DNA of 64,000 bases from Cellvibrio japonicus Ueda107 (GTDB lineage: Bacteria; Pseudomonadota; Gammaproteobacteria; Pseudomonadales; Cellvibrionaceae). The stretch is taken from assembly GCF_000019225.1 (NCBI RefSeq), contig NC_010995.1:2178501-2242500 (forward strand). The letters run 5' to 3'. Below are positions 9,661 through 18,556 of the stretch, piece after piece (position 1 is the stretch's first letter; every line of letters begins with the position of its first letter). The notes beneath the pieces were generated by a model, which made no database searches, had not been told where the DNA came from, and saw only the letters and a program-made list of their open reading frames with translations. A program made the translations under genes and the position numbers.

Positions 9661-9700
9661 AATGATTTTCCTAGCAAAGTTGAGTGAATTGTTTAACCCG

Positions 9701-11236
9701 TCACACCTGGTTAACCAGGCGATGATAGGTTGCTAATTGTTGGCGGATCCGAGTCGCCAACCCTGGATCAACTTGATCCCAATCAAACGTCCACACCCAA
9801 TTTTTATCCGTTGTCCCCGGCATGTTCATCCTGTGCCGTCCATCCAGCTCCATAAAATCTTGCATGGGAATAATAGCCATGCGACCAACCGATGATAATG
9901 CCAGGTTTATTAATAACCAGGGCATTGCATCGCTTGAGTGAAAACAATAACTGCGCAATTGTTGTCGCGAAAAATCGTTTAACGACGCATACCAACCCAG
10001 ACTGGTATCGTTGTCATGCGTTCCGCTGTAAATCACATCCGCCAGGGAATGATTGTGCGGCAGATGGGGATTGGCAGGGTTGCCATCAAAGGCAAACTGC
10101 AGTACCAGCATGCCCGGCAGGGCAAATTGCTTGCGCAATGCTTCAACCTCGTCGGTAATAACGCCCAGGTTCTCAGCTACCAGAGGCAGATCCGGGTATG
10201 CTGCAAAGCAGGCGTTAAGCAAGGCTTCTCCCGGTGCCTTGATCCACTCTCCCTGGCGAGCGTCCTGGGTATCGCCTGGAATCGACCAATAGGCTTCAAA
10301 ACCACGAAAATGATCAATCCGGATCAGGTCAAATAATTCTAGTTGAGTTTTCAGGCGCGCGAGCCACCAGCGAAAATTATCGGCGCGCATTACGTCCCAA
10401 TCATAATGGGGGTTGCCCCAATGTTGGCCTGTTTCCGAAAAATAATCCGGTGGAACACCTGCAACACTCATGGGTTGCCCTGCTTCATCCAGCAGGAAAC
10501 TGCCCTGCTCCGCCCAGACATCCGCACTGTCGTGTGCAACAAAAATAGGAATATCTCCGAACAGGTAAATGGATTTTTTCTGCGCATAATTGCGCAATGA
10601 CTGCCATTGCTGAAAGAAAGCAAATTGCTCAAAACAGACCTGGGCAACCTCTGGCGCCAGCTCCTGGCGGGCGGCAGACAACGCCTGTTGATCGTGCTGA
10701 CGTAACCCTTCCGGCCAGGTGGTCCAGCTTTGTTGCTGGAAATGGTTGCGCAAGGCACAGAACAGGCTGACATCATCGAGCCAATAAGCCTGGGCTGCGC
10801 AAAAAGCATGATAGGTTTGTGCGACGCTAGCACCGTATTCCGTCTGAATAAACGCAAAAAAACTGGCGCCAGCTTGTTGACGGGCTATAGCCAGGTTAGT
10901 GCGATCAGGAGAAAAGAGATGAACAGATTCTGCTGGAATCCAGCCCTGCTCTATCAACCAGTCAAAACTGATTAAATCCGGGTTACCTGCGTGGGCAGAA
11001 ATCGATTGATAAGGCGACAAATCCTGATGTGTGGGACCAGTAGGTAGCATCTGCCATACACTTAAACCTGCTTCGGCCATAAAGTCGATAAAACGATAAG
11101 CTTCTTTTCCCAGGGTGCCAAAGGCAGTGGTTCCTTCCAGGTAACGGGATTCACTGCATGGCAGGGATGTTGGATGCAGGAGCACTCCGGCGCGACGTTG
11201 TGAAAAAAAACTGACCTGAGCCTGGGTGCTCGACAT
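9701..11236 (-). CDS. malQ: 4-alpha-glucanotransferase (amylomaltase)
   Basis: This GH77 enzyme transfers alpha-1,4-glucan segments between maltodextrins and releases glucose; it disproportionates short glucans in the cytoplasm. The 511-residue length fits the compact bacterial type. Visible family segments are RRAGVLLHPTSLP at the start, FGDIPIFVAHDSADVW mid-protein, and LIRIDHFRGFEAYW, which contains the catalytic Asp (RIDHF). VAENLGVIT carries the acid/base Glu, and SGTHDNDT is another conserved segment. It lies between the GH57 gene (54 bases upstream) and the PilZ gene, all leftward. With GH57, GlgC, GlgB, GlgA and Pgm it makes a complete glycogen and maltodextrin module. There is no signal peptide. 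Confidence 0.96.
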   Translation of the reverse strand: MSSTQAQVSFFSQRRAGVLLHPTSLPCSESRYLEGTTAFGTLGKEAYRFIDFMAEAGLSVWQMLPTGPTHQDLSPYQSISAHAGNPDLISFDWLIEQGWIPAESVHLFSPDRTNLAIARQQAGASFFAFIQTEYGASVAQTYHAFCAAQAYWLDDVSLFCALRNHFQQQSWTTWPEGLRQHDQQALSAARQELAPEVAQVCFEQFAFFQQWQSLRNYAQKKSIYLFGDIPIFVAHDSADVWAEQGSFLLDEAGQPMSVAGVPPDYFSETGQHWGNPHYDWDVMRADNFRWWLARLKTQLELFDLIRIDHFRGFEAYWSIPGDTQDARQGEWIKAPGEALLNACFAAYPDLPLVAENLGVITDEVEALRKQFALPGMLVLQFAFDGNPANPHLPHNHSLADVIYSGTHDNDTSLGWYASLNDFSRQQLRSYCFHSSDAMPWLLINLALSSVGRMAIIPMQDFMELDGRHRMNMPGTTDKNWVWTFDWDQVDPGLATRIRQQLATYHRLVNQV

Positions 11237-11290
11237 GAAAAAATTCCCCGAAGGAAAAGCAAGTTGATGAACTGTCCTGCCTGCAGTTAA

Positions 11291-13015
11291 TCAGGCATGC
11301 CCATGGCGCATAACACCGCCGCTGGCAGGGTCACCACCGCCAACACTGATAACCTGCGCAAGATAAGCCGGCACCGGCTCTTCAATAAGTGCATATAAGT
11401 TACTCAAATGGCGACGATAGAGATATTCAAAATCACTCACACTTTGTGCCGGATTGTAATCGCCAAACCACCAAAACCAGTCAGATCCCTCGCACAGGGC
11501 TAATTGTTTTTCAATTTGCGCGAGCCGCTCGGCGGTAAAGGTTTTGGTTTTAAGTGCATTGTCTACATGGGATTTGGCCTCACAGAGCATATCCCAGCCA
11601 CGGTTTTTGTCACGATCGCCAATCCAGGTTGAAAAGGTGCCATAAACCCAACTGCCCGCGACCAGATGTGGCATCTCGGTTGGGATTGGCTGTTGTTGAT
11701 CCAACACTTCGGCATAGGTTGCCATTGCCAACTGTGGATGATCAGACAGGGAGCGATAGAGTGTCGATAAAAAGTGATAGGCGTTTTCCGGAAAATATTC
11801 CCAGGCGTTTTCACCATCCATGATGACGGAAATCACCGTATTGGCGGGGTCGTTGGCGCTATTGGCAATGTTGACCATGTGATTGATCAAATCGCCCACC
11901 GCATCGTCGGAATGCCAATTGGAATATTTGAACCCGATAAGGTCAGAAAGACCATCATCGCGAAAAAAGGTTTTTAAGGGCACCTGTGCAAATTCATAGG
12001 CGCGATGCAGGGAAATATGCTGCTCTTGCAGGCGCTGTGCTACAGCCTGGTTTTGTTCATGGCGCAGGGTGTTATGCAATACGGAATCACCGGTGGCGGC
12101 CCATTCAAATTTGGCCTCATGCAAGAGCGCCAGGGTCGCGTCACTCAGGGCGCCCTCCGATGCCCAACAGCCACGTGGGCGCACGCCAAAGTAATGCTCG
12201 AAGCTCCTGATACCTTCATTGAGATGCCATTTGGCACGGTTGCGACCATCCGGGTAGTGGATGGCATTGGGCAAGGTAACATCCGGCATTGCCTCTTTGG
12301 CGCTGTTGATATCGATCAACAAAGGCACAATGGGATGTGCGTAGGGGCTCATGCAAAGTTCTACCTGGCCATTTTCAGCCAGTTTGCGATAGCGCGGCAC
12401 AACAGAGGCAACCAACTCGCCAATAACTGTCATCAACAAACGGCGGTCATCCATGTTGAAACCGCGCGCTTTGTCTTGCAGGCGCGTAATGCGCGAGTCG
12501 GTACGGCGCACGATTTCGGCGGTCCAGGACAAGTGATACCAGACACAAAGATCAACCAGGTATTGCTCGCTGAGGTAGCGACACAAATGGGGCTGATGGG
12601 AAAAACTGCTGGCAATATCCGCGAGTTCCCGATAATCCGGGAAACGCTCAATCAAGCGTTCGCGGTTTGCACGCAGGAGCTTTTCCACCAAGCCTGCAAA
12701 TGCAGTAGAACCTGGCGGCGGCAAGGCGATGTCGGTTAAGGATGCCAGGACGGCATCCTTGATGTTGGTGTGCGATGAAAGATGTGACTGGATTTGCTCG
12801 GCATAGTCGTCTAGCTGTTCCAGCAGGATAGGTGCGAAATTCACGACTGCCTTGGCTTTGGGCTGGAGCTCAATGTGTGCAGCCATGTCCACATAATCCT
12901 TGATGGCGTGAAGATAGGTCCATGGGAAATAGTATTCACCGGTAATAATGTCGCGATAATCCGGCTGGTGCATGTGCCATAAGAAAACAACTTTGGTTTT
13001 GCCGGCATTAACCAT
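11291..13015 (-). CDS. Glycoside hydrolase family 57 (alpha-glucan active)
   Basis: This is a cytoplasmic GH57 enzyme of about 574 residues acting on alpha-glucans; amylase, amylopullulanase or 4-alpha-glucanotransferase activity are all possible in the family. The first conserved region is LWHMHQPDY near the N-terminus. The nucleophile region is GCWASEGALSD, with Glu in the family position. The acid/base region is IMDGENAWEYF, with Asp. A C-terminal helical part follows. The start overlaps the glgC stop. ATG at 13015 has an AGGA site 8 bases upstream and is preferred to ATG at 13024, which would add three residues. The overlap implies translational coupling to glgC, so the enzyme belongs to glycogen turnover, perhaps in place of a GlgX-type debranching enzyme. 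Confidence 0.9.
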   Translation of the reverse strand: MVNAGKTKVVFLWHMHQPDYRDIITGEYYFPWTYLHAIKDYVDMAAHIELQPKAKAVVNFAPILLEQLDDYAEQIQSHLSSHTNIKDAVLASLTDIALPPPGSTAFAGLVEKLLRANRERLIERFPDYRELADIASSFSHQPHLCRYLSEQYLVDLCVWYHLSWTAEIVRRTDSRITRLQDKARGFNMDDRRLLMTVIGELVASVVPRYRKLAENGQVELCMSPYAHPIVPLLIDINSAKEAMPDVTLPNAIHYPDGRNRAKWHLNEGIRSFEHYFGVRPRGCWASEGALSDATLALLHEAKFEWAATGDSVLHNTLRHEQNQAVAQRLQEQHISLHRAYEFAQVPLKTFFRDDGLSDLIGFKYSNWHSDDAVGDLINHMVNIANSANDPANTVISVIMDGENAWEYFPENAYHFLSTLYRSLSDHPQLAMATYAEVLDQQQPIPTEMPHLVAGSWVYGTFSTWIGDRDKNRGWDMLCEAKSHVDNALKTKTFTAERLAQIEKQLALCEGSDWFWWFGDYNPAQSVSDFEYLYRRHLSNLYALIEEPVPAYLAQVISVGGGDPASGGVMRHGHA

Positions 13016-14276
13016 AAATATCATCCTGTCCCAACATATCTGGAGTGACCAGTACTACCCCTTTGGGCGATACATGAAAACGTTTCTTGTCTTCCTCAAG
13101 GTTGTAACCGATTACGGTTCCCTCGGGGATTTTGCAATAGCGATCAATAAGGGCGCGGCGGATTTTACAATTGCGATGGATTTCCACATTGGGGAACACA
13201 ACTGAATCGGAAATTTCACAGTAGGAGTGCACCCGCACGCGAGGGAATAACAGCGAATGCCGCACTGTCGACCCCGATACAATACAACCCCCGGCAATCA
13301 GGGAATCTATCGCAATACCGCGACGGTTATCCTGGTCGAAGACAAACTTGGCCGGAGGGACTTGTTCCTGGTGCGTCCAGATTGGCCAAGCTTCGTCATA
13401 CAAATCCAGCTCCGGGTTTACTCCCGCCAGCTCCAGGTTGGACTCCCACAGGGAGTCTACTGTCCCCACATCACGCCAATAGGCATCGCCACCGGAAACC
13501 GGATCGCGGAATGGGAAGGCCATCACGCGATTGTTTTTAATCATGGACGGAATAATATCTTTACCAAAGTCGTGTGATGAATTGGGATTATCGCGATCTT
13601 TCATAAGTTGTTGGTACAGCACTTTGGTACTGAAAACGTAGATCCCCATAGAGGCCAGTGCCTTGTCAGGTTTGCCCGGCATGGGTTCGGGATTGGCGGG
13701 TTTCTCGGTAAATTTAACAATGCGGTGGTCTTTATCCATGTCCATTACGCCGAAGGCATGGGCAATGTCCAGGGGTACTTCAATACAGCCTACGGTGATA
13801 TCCGCTCCCCTTTCAACGTGGGCAGCAATCATGGTGCCGTAGTCCATTTTATAAATATGATCACCGGCAAGAATTAATACATATTCGGGATTGTGGCGGC
13901 GAATGATATCCAGGTTTTGCACCACTGCGTCTGCCGTGCCGGCATACCAGGATTCGTCCAGGCGCTGTTGCGCAGGCAACAATTCCACGAACTCACCCAT
14001 CTCGCCACCCAGGAACCCCCACCCGCGTTGTATATGGCGATCGAGTGAGTGGGATTTGTATTGCGTAAGCACACTAATACGACGAATTCCCGAGTTGACG
14101 CAATTGGATAGCGGGAAATCGATGATGCGAAATTTACCACCAAAATGCACAGCAGGCTTGGCACGCCAATCAGTTAATTGGTGGAGGCGTGAGCCCCTGC
14201 CTCCTGCCAAAATAACCGCCAGGGTTTCACGGGTAAGACGACTGACAAAACGGCCCGAAGTATGTGGTGTACTCAT
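13008..14276 (-). CDS. glgC: Glucose-1-phosphate adenylyltransferase (ADP-glucose pyrophosphorylase)
   Basis: The enzyme makes ADP-glucose from ATP and glucose-1-phosphate, the committed step of bacterial glycogen synthesis. At 422 residues it has normal length. The N-terminal nucleotidyltransferase domain shows LAVILAGGRGSRL, then KPAVHFGGKFRIIDFPLSN with the allosteric-region Lys. FTEKPANP carries the sugar-phosphate Lys. Residues from about 300 form the left-handed beta-helix (repeats such as VVFPNVEIHRNCKI). It is the first gene of the leftward half of the locus and faces glgB across 375 bases. The overlapping GH57 gene follows. Confidence 0.97.
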   Translation of the reverse strand: MSTPHTSGRFVSRLTRETLAVILAGGRGSRLHQLTDWRAKPAVHFGGKFRIIDFPLSNCVNSGIRRISVLTQYKSHSLDRHIQRGWGFLGGEMGEFVELLPAQQRLDESWYAGTADAVVQNLDIIRRHNPEYVLILAGDHIYKMDYGTMIAAHVERGADITVGCIEVPLDIAHAFGVMDMDKDHRIVKFTEKPANPEPMPGKPDKALASMGIYVFSTKVLYQQLMKDRDNPNSSHDFGKDIIPSMIKNNRVMAFPFRDPVSGGDAYWRDVGTVDSLWESNLELAGVNPELDLYDEAWPIWTHQEQVPPAKFVFDQDNRRGIAIDSLIAGGCIVSGSTVRHSLLFPRVRVHSYCEISDSVVFPNVEIHRNCKIRRALIDRYCKIPEGTVIGYNLEEDKKRFHVSPKGVVLVTPDMLGQDDIYG

Positions 14277-14651
14277 TAAAAGCGATTCCTTAAGCGTTAT
14301 CTTTTGTGGATAGGATTCTGTCGTCCCGGGTTACCCCAGTGTAGGAGCAATATCAATGCCAAAGCTTGATCGAGCTCAAAACACGGATTGAATAACAAAA
14401 TCTGAAAGGCATGCGGTGAGACACAATGCGGTAACATACCCTCACCGGAACAATCCAATTGTAGACACAAGTTTGGCACTGAACCTGCAAATCCCTGGAC
14501 GTGTTTAAAAAATTTTGAAAACCTGGATGCAACAAAAATGAAGGACAATAGCTAAGCTAGTAAATCCCATGGGTATTACGTTTGTGTGTCGGTGATACCT
14601 GTCGATGTTGTATGCCAATCCTGGCACGCGTTATTAATTAGGAAGGATGGA
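14277..14651. other. Divergent glgC/glgB promoter region
   Basis: This 375-base gap separates the divergent glycogen genes and must hold both promoters. A GTG at 14586 would extend glgB by 22 residues, but the sequence there lacks family similarity. I see no confident operator or promoter pair. Confidence 0.5.
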
Positions 14652-16865
14652 ATGTCGAATCCCAAGCAAGAACAACACTTAAGTCAAGATTTGCTACGTA
14701 TTATTACTGCAACACACCACGATCCCTTTGAGGTTTTGGGTAGACACTCCCTCCCCGTTCCAACTGCAACCGCCGACACCCTGGTTCGGGTTTACCTGCC
14801 AGGCGCACGTTCAGCCGAGCTGGTAATTAACAGACAAAACAGACAAATTGCCCCATTGAACCGCCTTCCGGGAACTGATTTCTTTGAGTGGTACGGTTTG
14901 GGGCAGCAGCTTCCCGTCCACTATCAAATTGAATGGTACGACCGCCACAACCAACACCGGGTTCATTATGATCCCTACGCCTTTGCACCACAATTGGGCG
15001 AACTGGATATGCACCTGTTCGCTGAAGGTCAACATTGGAACATTTACAATCTTTTGGGTGCACACCCTCGCCAGGTGGATGGCATCAATGGGGTGCTTTT
15101 TGCCACCTGGGCCCCCAATGCCGAGCGAATCAGCGTCGTTGGCAATTTCAACGATTGGGATGGCCGTCACCATCCCATGCGTGTGCGCGGTAGCAGCGGT
15201 TTGTGGGAATTATTTATCCCGGGTGTTCAGCCGGGCGACCTGTATAAGTTTGAAATCCGCAACCGCCAGACAGGTGCGGTATTCCTGAAGTCAGACCCCT
15301 ATGGCCAGTCCTTCGAACATCGTCCCAGTACCAGCTCCATCATTACAGCCGATTCAGCATTTGCCTGGCAGGACGCGGACTGGATGGAACATCGTGCCCA
15401 CTGGGATTGGCAGGCCTCTCCCCTCTCTATATATGAGGTGCATTTGGGGTCCTGGCGCCGCGGTTGGGCCGGTGAGTTTTTAAGTTATCGCGAGCTGGCC
15501 CACCAGCTGGCGGATTATGTGAAATACATGGGCTTTACCCATGTTGAAATACTGCCGGTCAGCGAGCATCCGCTGGACGATTCCTGGGGATACCAGACCA
15601 CGGGCTACTATGCGCCTACCAGTCGCTTTGGTTCACCCGATGACTTCCGTTATTTCGTAGATCACCTGCACCAGCAGGGTATCGGCATTATCCTCGATTG
15701 GGTGCCCGCCCACTTTCCCAAAGACGCCCATGCCCTGGCGCGCTTTGATGGTTCAGCACTTTATGAGCATGAAGACCCACGCTTGGGCGAGCACAGGGAC
15801 TGGGGCACCTTGATCTACAACTATGGCCGCAGTGAGGTGCGTAACTTCCTGCTGGCCAATGCCCTGTTTTGGTTAAAGGAATATCACATTGATGGCCTGC
15901 GGGTAGATGCGGTCGCATCCATGCTGCACCTGGATTATTCCCGCCAACCGGGCGAGTGGATTCCCAATATCCACGGCGGTAATGAAAACCTGGAGGCCAT
16001 GACCTTCCTGCAACAACTAAACGCGATCTGCCATGGCCAGCATTCCGGTGCCCTGGTGATCGCCGAAGAATCCACCGCCTGGCCACAAGTCACCCGTCCT
16101 ACCTGGGTTGGCGGCCTGGGTTTCTCGATGAAATGGAATATGGGCTGGATGCACGACACCCTGGAGTATATGAGTAGGGAGCCAGTCCACCGCCAGTATC
16201 ACCATAACCAATTAACCTTCGGCATGATGTACGCCTTTACCGAGAACTTCCAACTGCCGTTTTCCCACGATGAAGTGGTGCATGGCAAAGGCAGCATGAT
16301 TAACAAAATGCCGGGAGACGATTGGCAGAAGTTTGCCAACTTGCGCCTGCTCTATACCTACTTGTATACCTATCCCGGCAGCAAACTACTGTTTATGGGG
16401 GGCGAATTTGCCCAATGGAGCGAATGGGCCCATGGGCGCTCACTCGATTGGCACCTGCTCGATTACGGCCCACACCAGGGTGTGCAATCGGCGGTGAAGG
16501 ACCTCAACCATTTGTACCGGCAGGTTCCATCGCTCTACCAACGCAATTTTCGCGGCGATGGTTTTGAATGGATTGATTGCCATGACAGTACCCAATCCAT
16601 CATCAGTTATATTCGTTCCAGCGATAGCGAGTTCACCCTGGTTATCCTGAATTTTACGCCGGTGCCCCGTTACAACTACCGTATAGGTGTGCCTGTGGCC
16701 GGGCAATACCAGGAAGTGTTCAATTCTGACTCCCAGTTTTATGGAGGTAGCAACCTGGGTAATGCCAACCCGCTCTACACCCAGCCTGTGCCCTGGATGA
16801 ACCACGGCCAGTCGCTGGAAGTGACCCTGCCGCCACTTGGGGGCCTGTTGCTCAAACTCGCCTGA
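14652..16865 (+). CDS. glgB: 1,4-alpha-glucan branching enzyme
   Basis: GlgB cuts alpha-1,4 chains and reattaches them as alpha-1,6 branches. The protein (737 residues from ATG 14652) has two N-terminal CBM48-like segments (HDPFEVLGRH; then ATWAPNAERISVVGNFNDWDG) and a GH13 barrel. Visible GH13 motifs are DWVPAHFP, GLRVDAVASML with the nucleophile Asp, IAEESTAWP with the acid/base Glu, and FSHDEVVHGKGS. A C-terminal beta domain follows. This ATG was chosen over GTG 14586 because AGGAAGG lies just upstream and the homologous sequence begins here. glgA follows after 83 bases with an intervening hairpin. Confidence 0.97.
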   Translation: MSNPKQEQHLSQDLLRIITATHHDPFEVLGRHSLPVPTATADTLVRVYLPGARSAELVINRQNRQIAPLNRLPGTDFFEWYGLGQQLPVHYQIEWYDRHNQHRVHYDPYAFAPQLGELDMHLFAEGQHWNIYNLLGAHPRQVDGINGVLFATWAPNAERISVVGNFNDWDGRHHPMRVRGSSGLWELFIPGVQPGDLYKFEIRNRQTGAVFLKSDPYGQSFEHRPSTSSIITADSAFAWQDADWMEHRAHWDWQASPLSIYEVHLGSWRRGWAGEFLSYRELAHQLADYVKYMGFTHVEILPVSEHPLDDSWGYQTTGYYAPTSRFGSPDDFRYFVDHLHQQGIGIILDWVPAHFPKDAHALARFDGSALYEHEDPRLGEHRDWGTLIYNYGRSEVRNFLLANALFWLKEYHIDGLRVDAVASMLHLDYSRQPGEWIPNIHGGNENLEAMTFLQQLNAICHGQHSGALVIAEESTAWPQVTRPTWVGGLGFSMKWNMGWMHDTLEYMSREPVHRQYHHNQLTFGMMYAFTENFQLPFSHDEVVHGKGSMINKMPGDDWQKFANLRLLYTYLYTYPGSKLLFMGGEFAQWSEWAHGRSLDWHLLDYGPHQGVQSAVKDLNHLYRQVPSLYQRNFRGDGFEWIDCHDSTQSIISYIRSSDSEFTLVILNFTPVPRYNYRIGVPVAGQYQEVFNSDSQFYGGSNLGNANPLYTQPVPWMNHGQSLEVTLPPLGGLLLKLA

Positions 16866-16886
16866 GATAACGAGCAAGCTATTGCC

Positions 16887-16914
16887 GCATCGAGCGTATC
16901 TGCTCGATGCTTTT
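16887..16914 (+). terminator. Hairpin between glgB and glgA, possible attenuator
   Basis: GCATCGAGC and GCTCGATGC form a 9-bp stem around a 6-base loop and are followed by TTTT. With only four T residues it may be a leaky terminator that lowers glgA expression relative to glgB, or an mRNA-stabilising hairpin. Confidence 0.6.
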
Positions 16915-16948
16915 CCATCAACGACACAGTCAATAGTAGGGATTAGCC

Positions 16949-18394
16949 ATGCATTCGATCTTATTTGCGACCAGTGAAGCCTATCCACTTATTAAGACGG
17001 GTGGCCTTGCCGATGTTGCCGCGAGCCTGCCCAGGGCCCTGCTCAAACTGGGTCATGATGTCCGCATCCTGCTGCCGGCCTATGAGTCCTTATTAGCCAA
17101 GGCGGCCAGTCAAGGACTTAAAACCCTGGGCGAGATTAGCCTGGATGACATCAACCTAACCCTGCACCAAACTCGCCTGCCGGGAACGCGGGTGACCGTC
17201 TGGCTGGTCGATATACCGGAATTCTCGGCGCGCGCCGGCAATCCCTATTGTGGGGCCGATGGTAATGATTGGTACGACAATCACCTCCGTTTTTACTGGT
17301 TTGCCCGTGCTGCTGAAGCCATTGCCCTTAACCAGGCAGGACTCAACTGGCAACCGGACATCGTCCATTGCAATGATTGGCAGACAGGGTTGATTCCCGC
17401 CCTGCTCTCCCTGCACCCGGAGCGGCCGGCCACCCTGTTTACCATTCACAACCTTGCCTATCGCGGGCTTTTTTCCTACCAGGCATTTGGTGAGCTCAAC
17501 CTGCCCCCGGCCTTTTGGCACCACGAGCGCCTGGAGTTTTATGGGCAAATGTCGTTCATGAAAGGCGGTTTGGCCTTTGCGGATTTTATTACCACGGTCA
17601 GCCCCAGCTATGCACAAGAGATCCAGTTGCCCGAACACGGCTATGGACTCGATGGTTTGATCCGCTATCGCCAGGAATCACTGAGCGGTATTTTGAATGG
17701 TATTGATACCGATGAATGGAATCCCGGAAAAGACAAACACCTCGCAGCGACTTACAACCGCCGCACCCTGGGTAACAAAACCAAAAACAAACTGGCGCTA
17801 CAGGAAACGCTGGGGCTGGCGCTTAACGCCGATGTGCCCCTACTGGGATTCATTGGCCGCCTGGTCGACCAAAAAGGTATTGACCTCATCCTTAACCAAC
17901 TGCCTTTACTGCTGGAGCAGGATTGCCAGTTGGTTGTCCTCGGCAGCGGCTTCCCCCACTATGAGCAGCGCCTGCGTGAAGTAGCCCGGCAATATCCTGA
18001 TCGGGTGTCTGTCACGATTGGCTATGACGAAGGCTTGGCCCACCAGATTGAAGCGGGATGCGATATTTTCCTCATGCCCTCGATTTTTGAGCCCTGCGGC
18101 CTTAACCAGATGTACAGCCTGCGCTATGGCACATTGCCTGTTGTCCATGCGGTTGGCGGCCTGAAAGATACGGTGCAGGAGCGTCCACTGGATAATCCCG
18201 GTGAAGATGCCAATGGCTTTGTGTTCCACTCCCCGGATGCCCTGGACCTGCACGCCGCTATCCTGAGGGCACTGGATGCCTATCGTCAGCCCGCCACCTG
18301 GAAACAGTTACAGATTAATGCGATGAACCGTGACTCATCCTGGGAGCAAAGCGCAAAAGCCTATGAGGCGATCTACGCAAATCTATGCTCTTGA
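16949..18394 (+). CDS. glgA: Glycogen synthase (ADP-glucose dependent)
   Basis: This GT5 enzyme adds glucose from ADP-glucose to the non-reducing ends of alpha-1,4-glucan. The 481-residue protein begins ILFATSEAYPLIKTGGLADV, which carries the KTGGL ADP-glucose-binding motif. It continues with VHCNDWQTGLIP and the two-domain GT-B fold. Late motifs are GFIGRLVDQKGIDL, and PSIFEPCGLNQMYSLRYGT with the conserved Glu and Cys. It uses GlgC's product and feeds GlgB. The gene is followed by a strong terminator, so pgm may have its own promoter. Confidence 0.97.
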   Translation: MHSILFATSEAYPLIKTGGLADVAASLPRALLKLGHDVRILLPAYESLLAKAASQGLKTLGEISLDDINLTLHQTRLPGTRVTVWLVDIPEFSARAGNPYCGADGNDWYDNHLRFYWFARAAEAIALNQAGLNWQPDIVHCNDWQTGLIPALLSLHPERPATLFTIHNLAYRGLFSYQAFGELNLPPAFWHHERLEFYGQMSFMKGGLAFADFITTVSPSYAQEIQLPEHGYGLDGLIRYRQESLSGILNGIDTDEWNPGKDKHLAATYNRRTLGNKTKNKLALQETLGLALNADVPLLGFIGRLVDQKGIDLILNQLPLLLEQDCQLVVLGSGFPHYEQRLREVARQYPDRVSVTIGYDEGLAHQIEAGCDIFLMPSIFEPCGLNQMYSLRYGTLPVVHAVGGLKDTVQERPLDNPGEDANGFVFHSPDALDLHAAILRALDAYRQPATWKQLQINAMNRDSSWEQSAKAYEAIYANLCS

Positions 18395-18450
18395 GATCGC
18401 CAGGTTTTTACAGGCTTGTTAGACTATAAGCGCGACCAAAACAACTCTCG

Positions 18451-18507
18451 CAACCGCTGGCCAAATGCTCCTGTGAACGGCGCTCCAAGGCCAGCGGTTG
18501 TTTATTT
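18451..18507 (+). terminator. Terminator after glgA (12-bp stem)
   Basis: CAACCGCTGGCC (18451-18462) pairs perfectly with GGCCAGCGGTTG (18489-18500) across a 26-base loop and is followed by TTTATTT. The loop is unusually long for an intrinsic terminator. Confidence 0.75.
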
Positions 18508-18556
18508 ATAACAACAACTCACCGGATCTATACGGAATTATCGCCAGGAGTTCGCT

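Noticed and set aside
12005..12739. Plus-strand 244-residue open frame opposite the GH57 gene
   Set aside because: It is antisense to a well-supported gene, has no family motif and no convincing ribosome-binding site.
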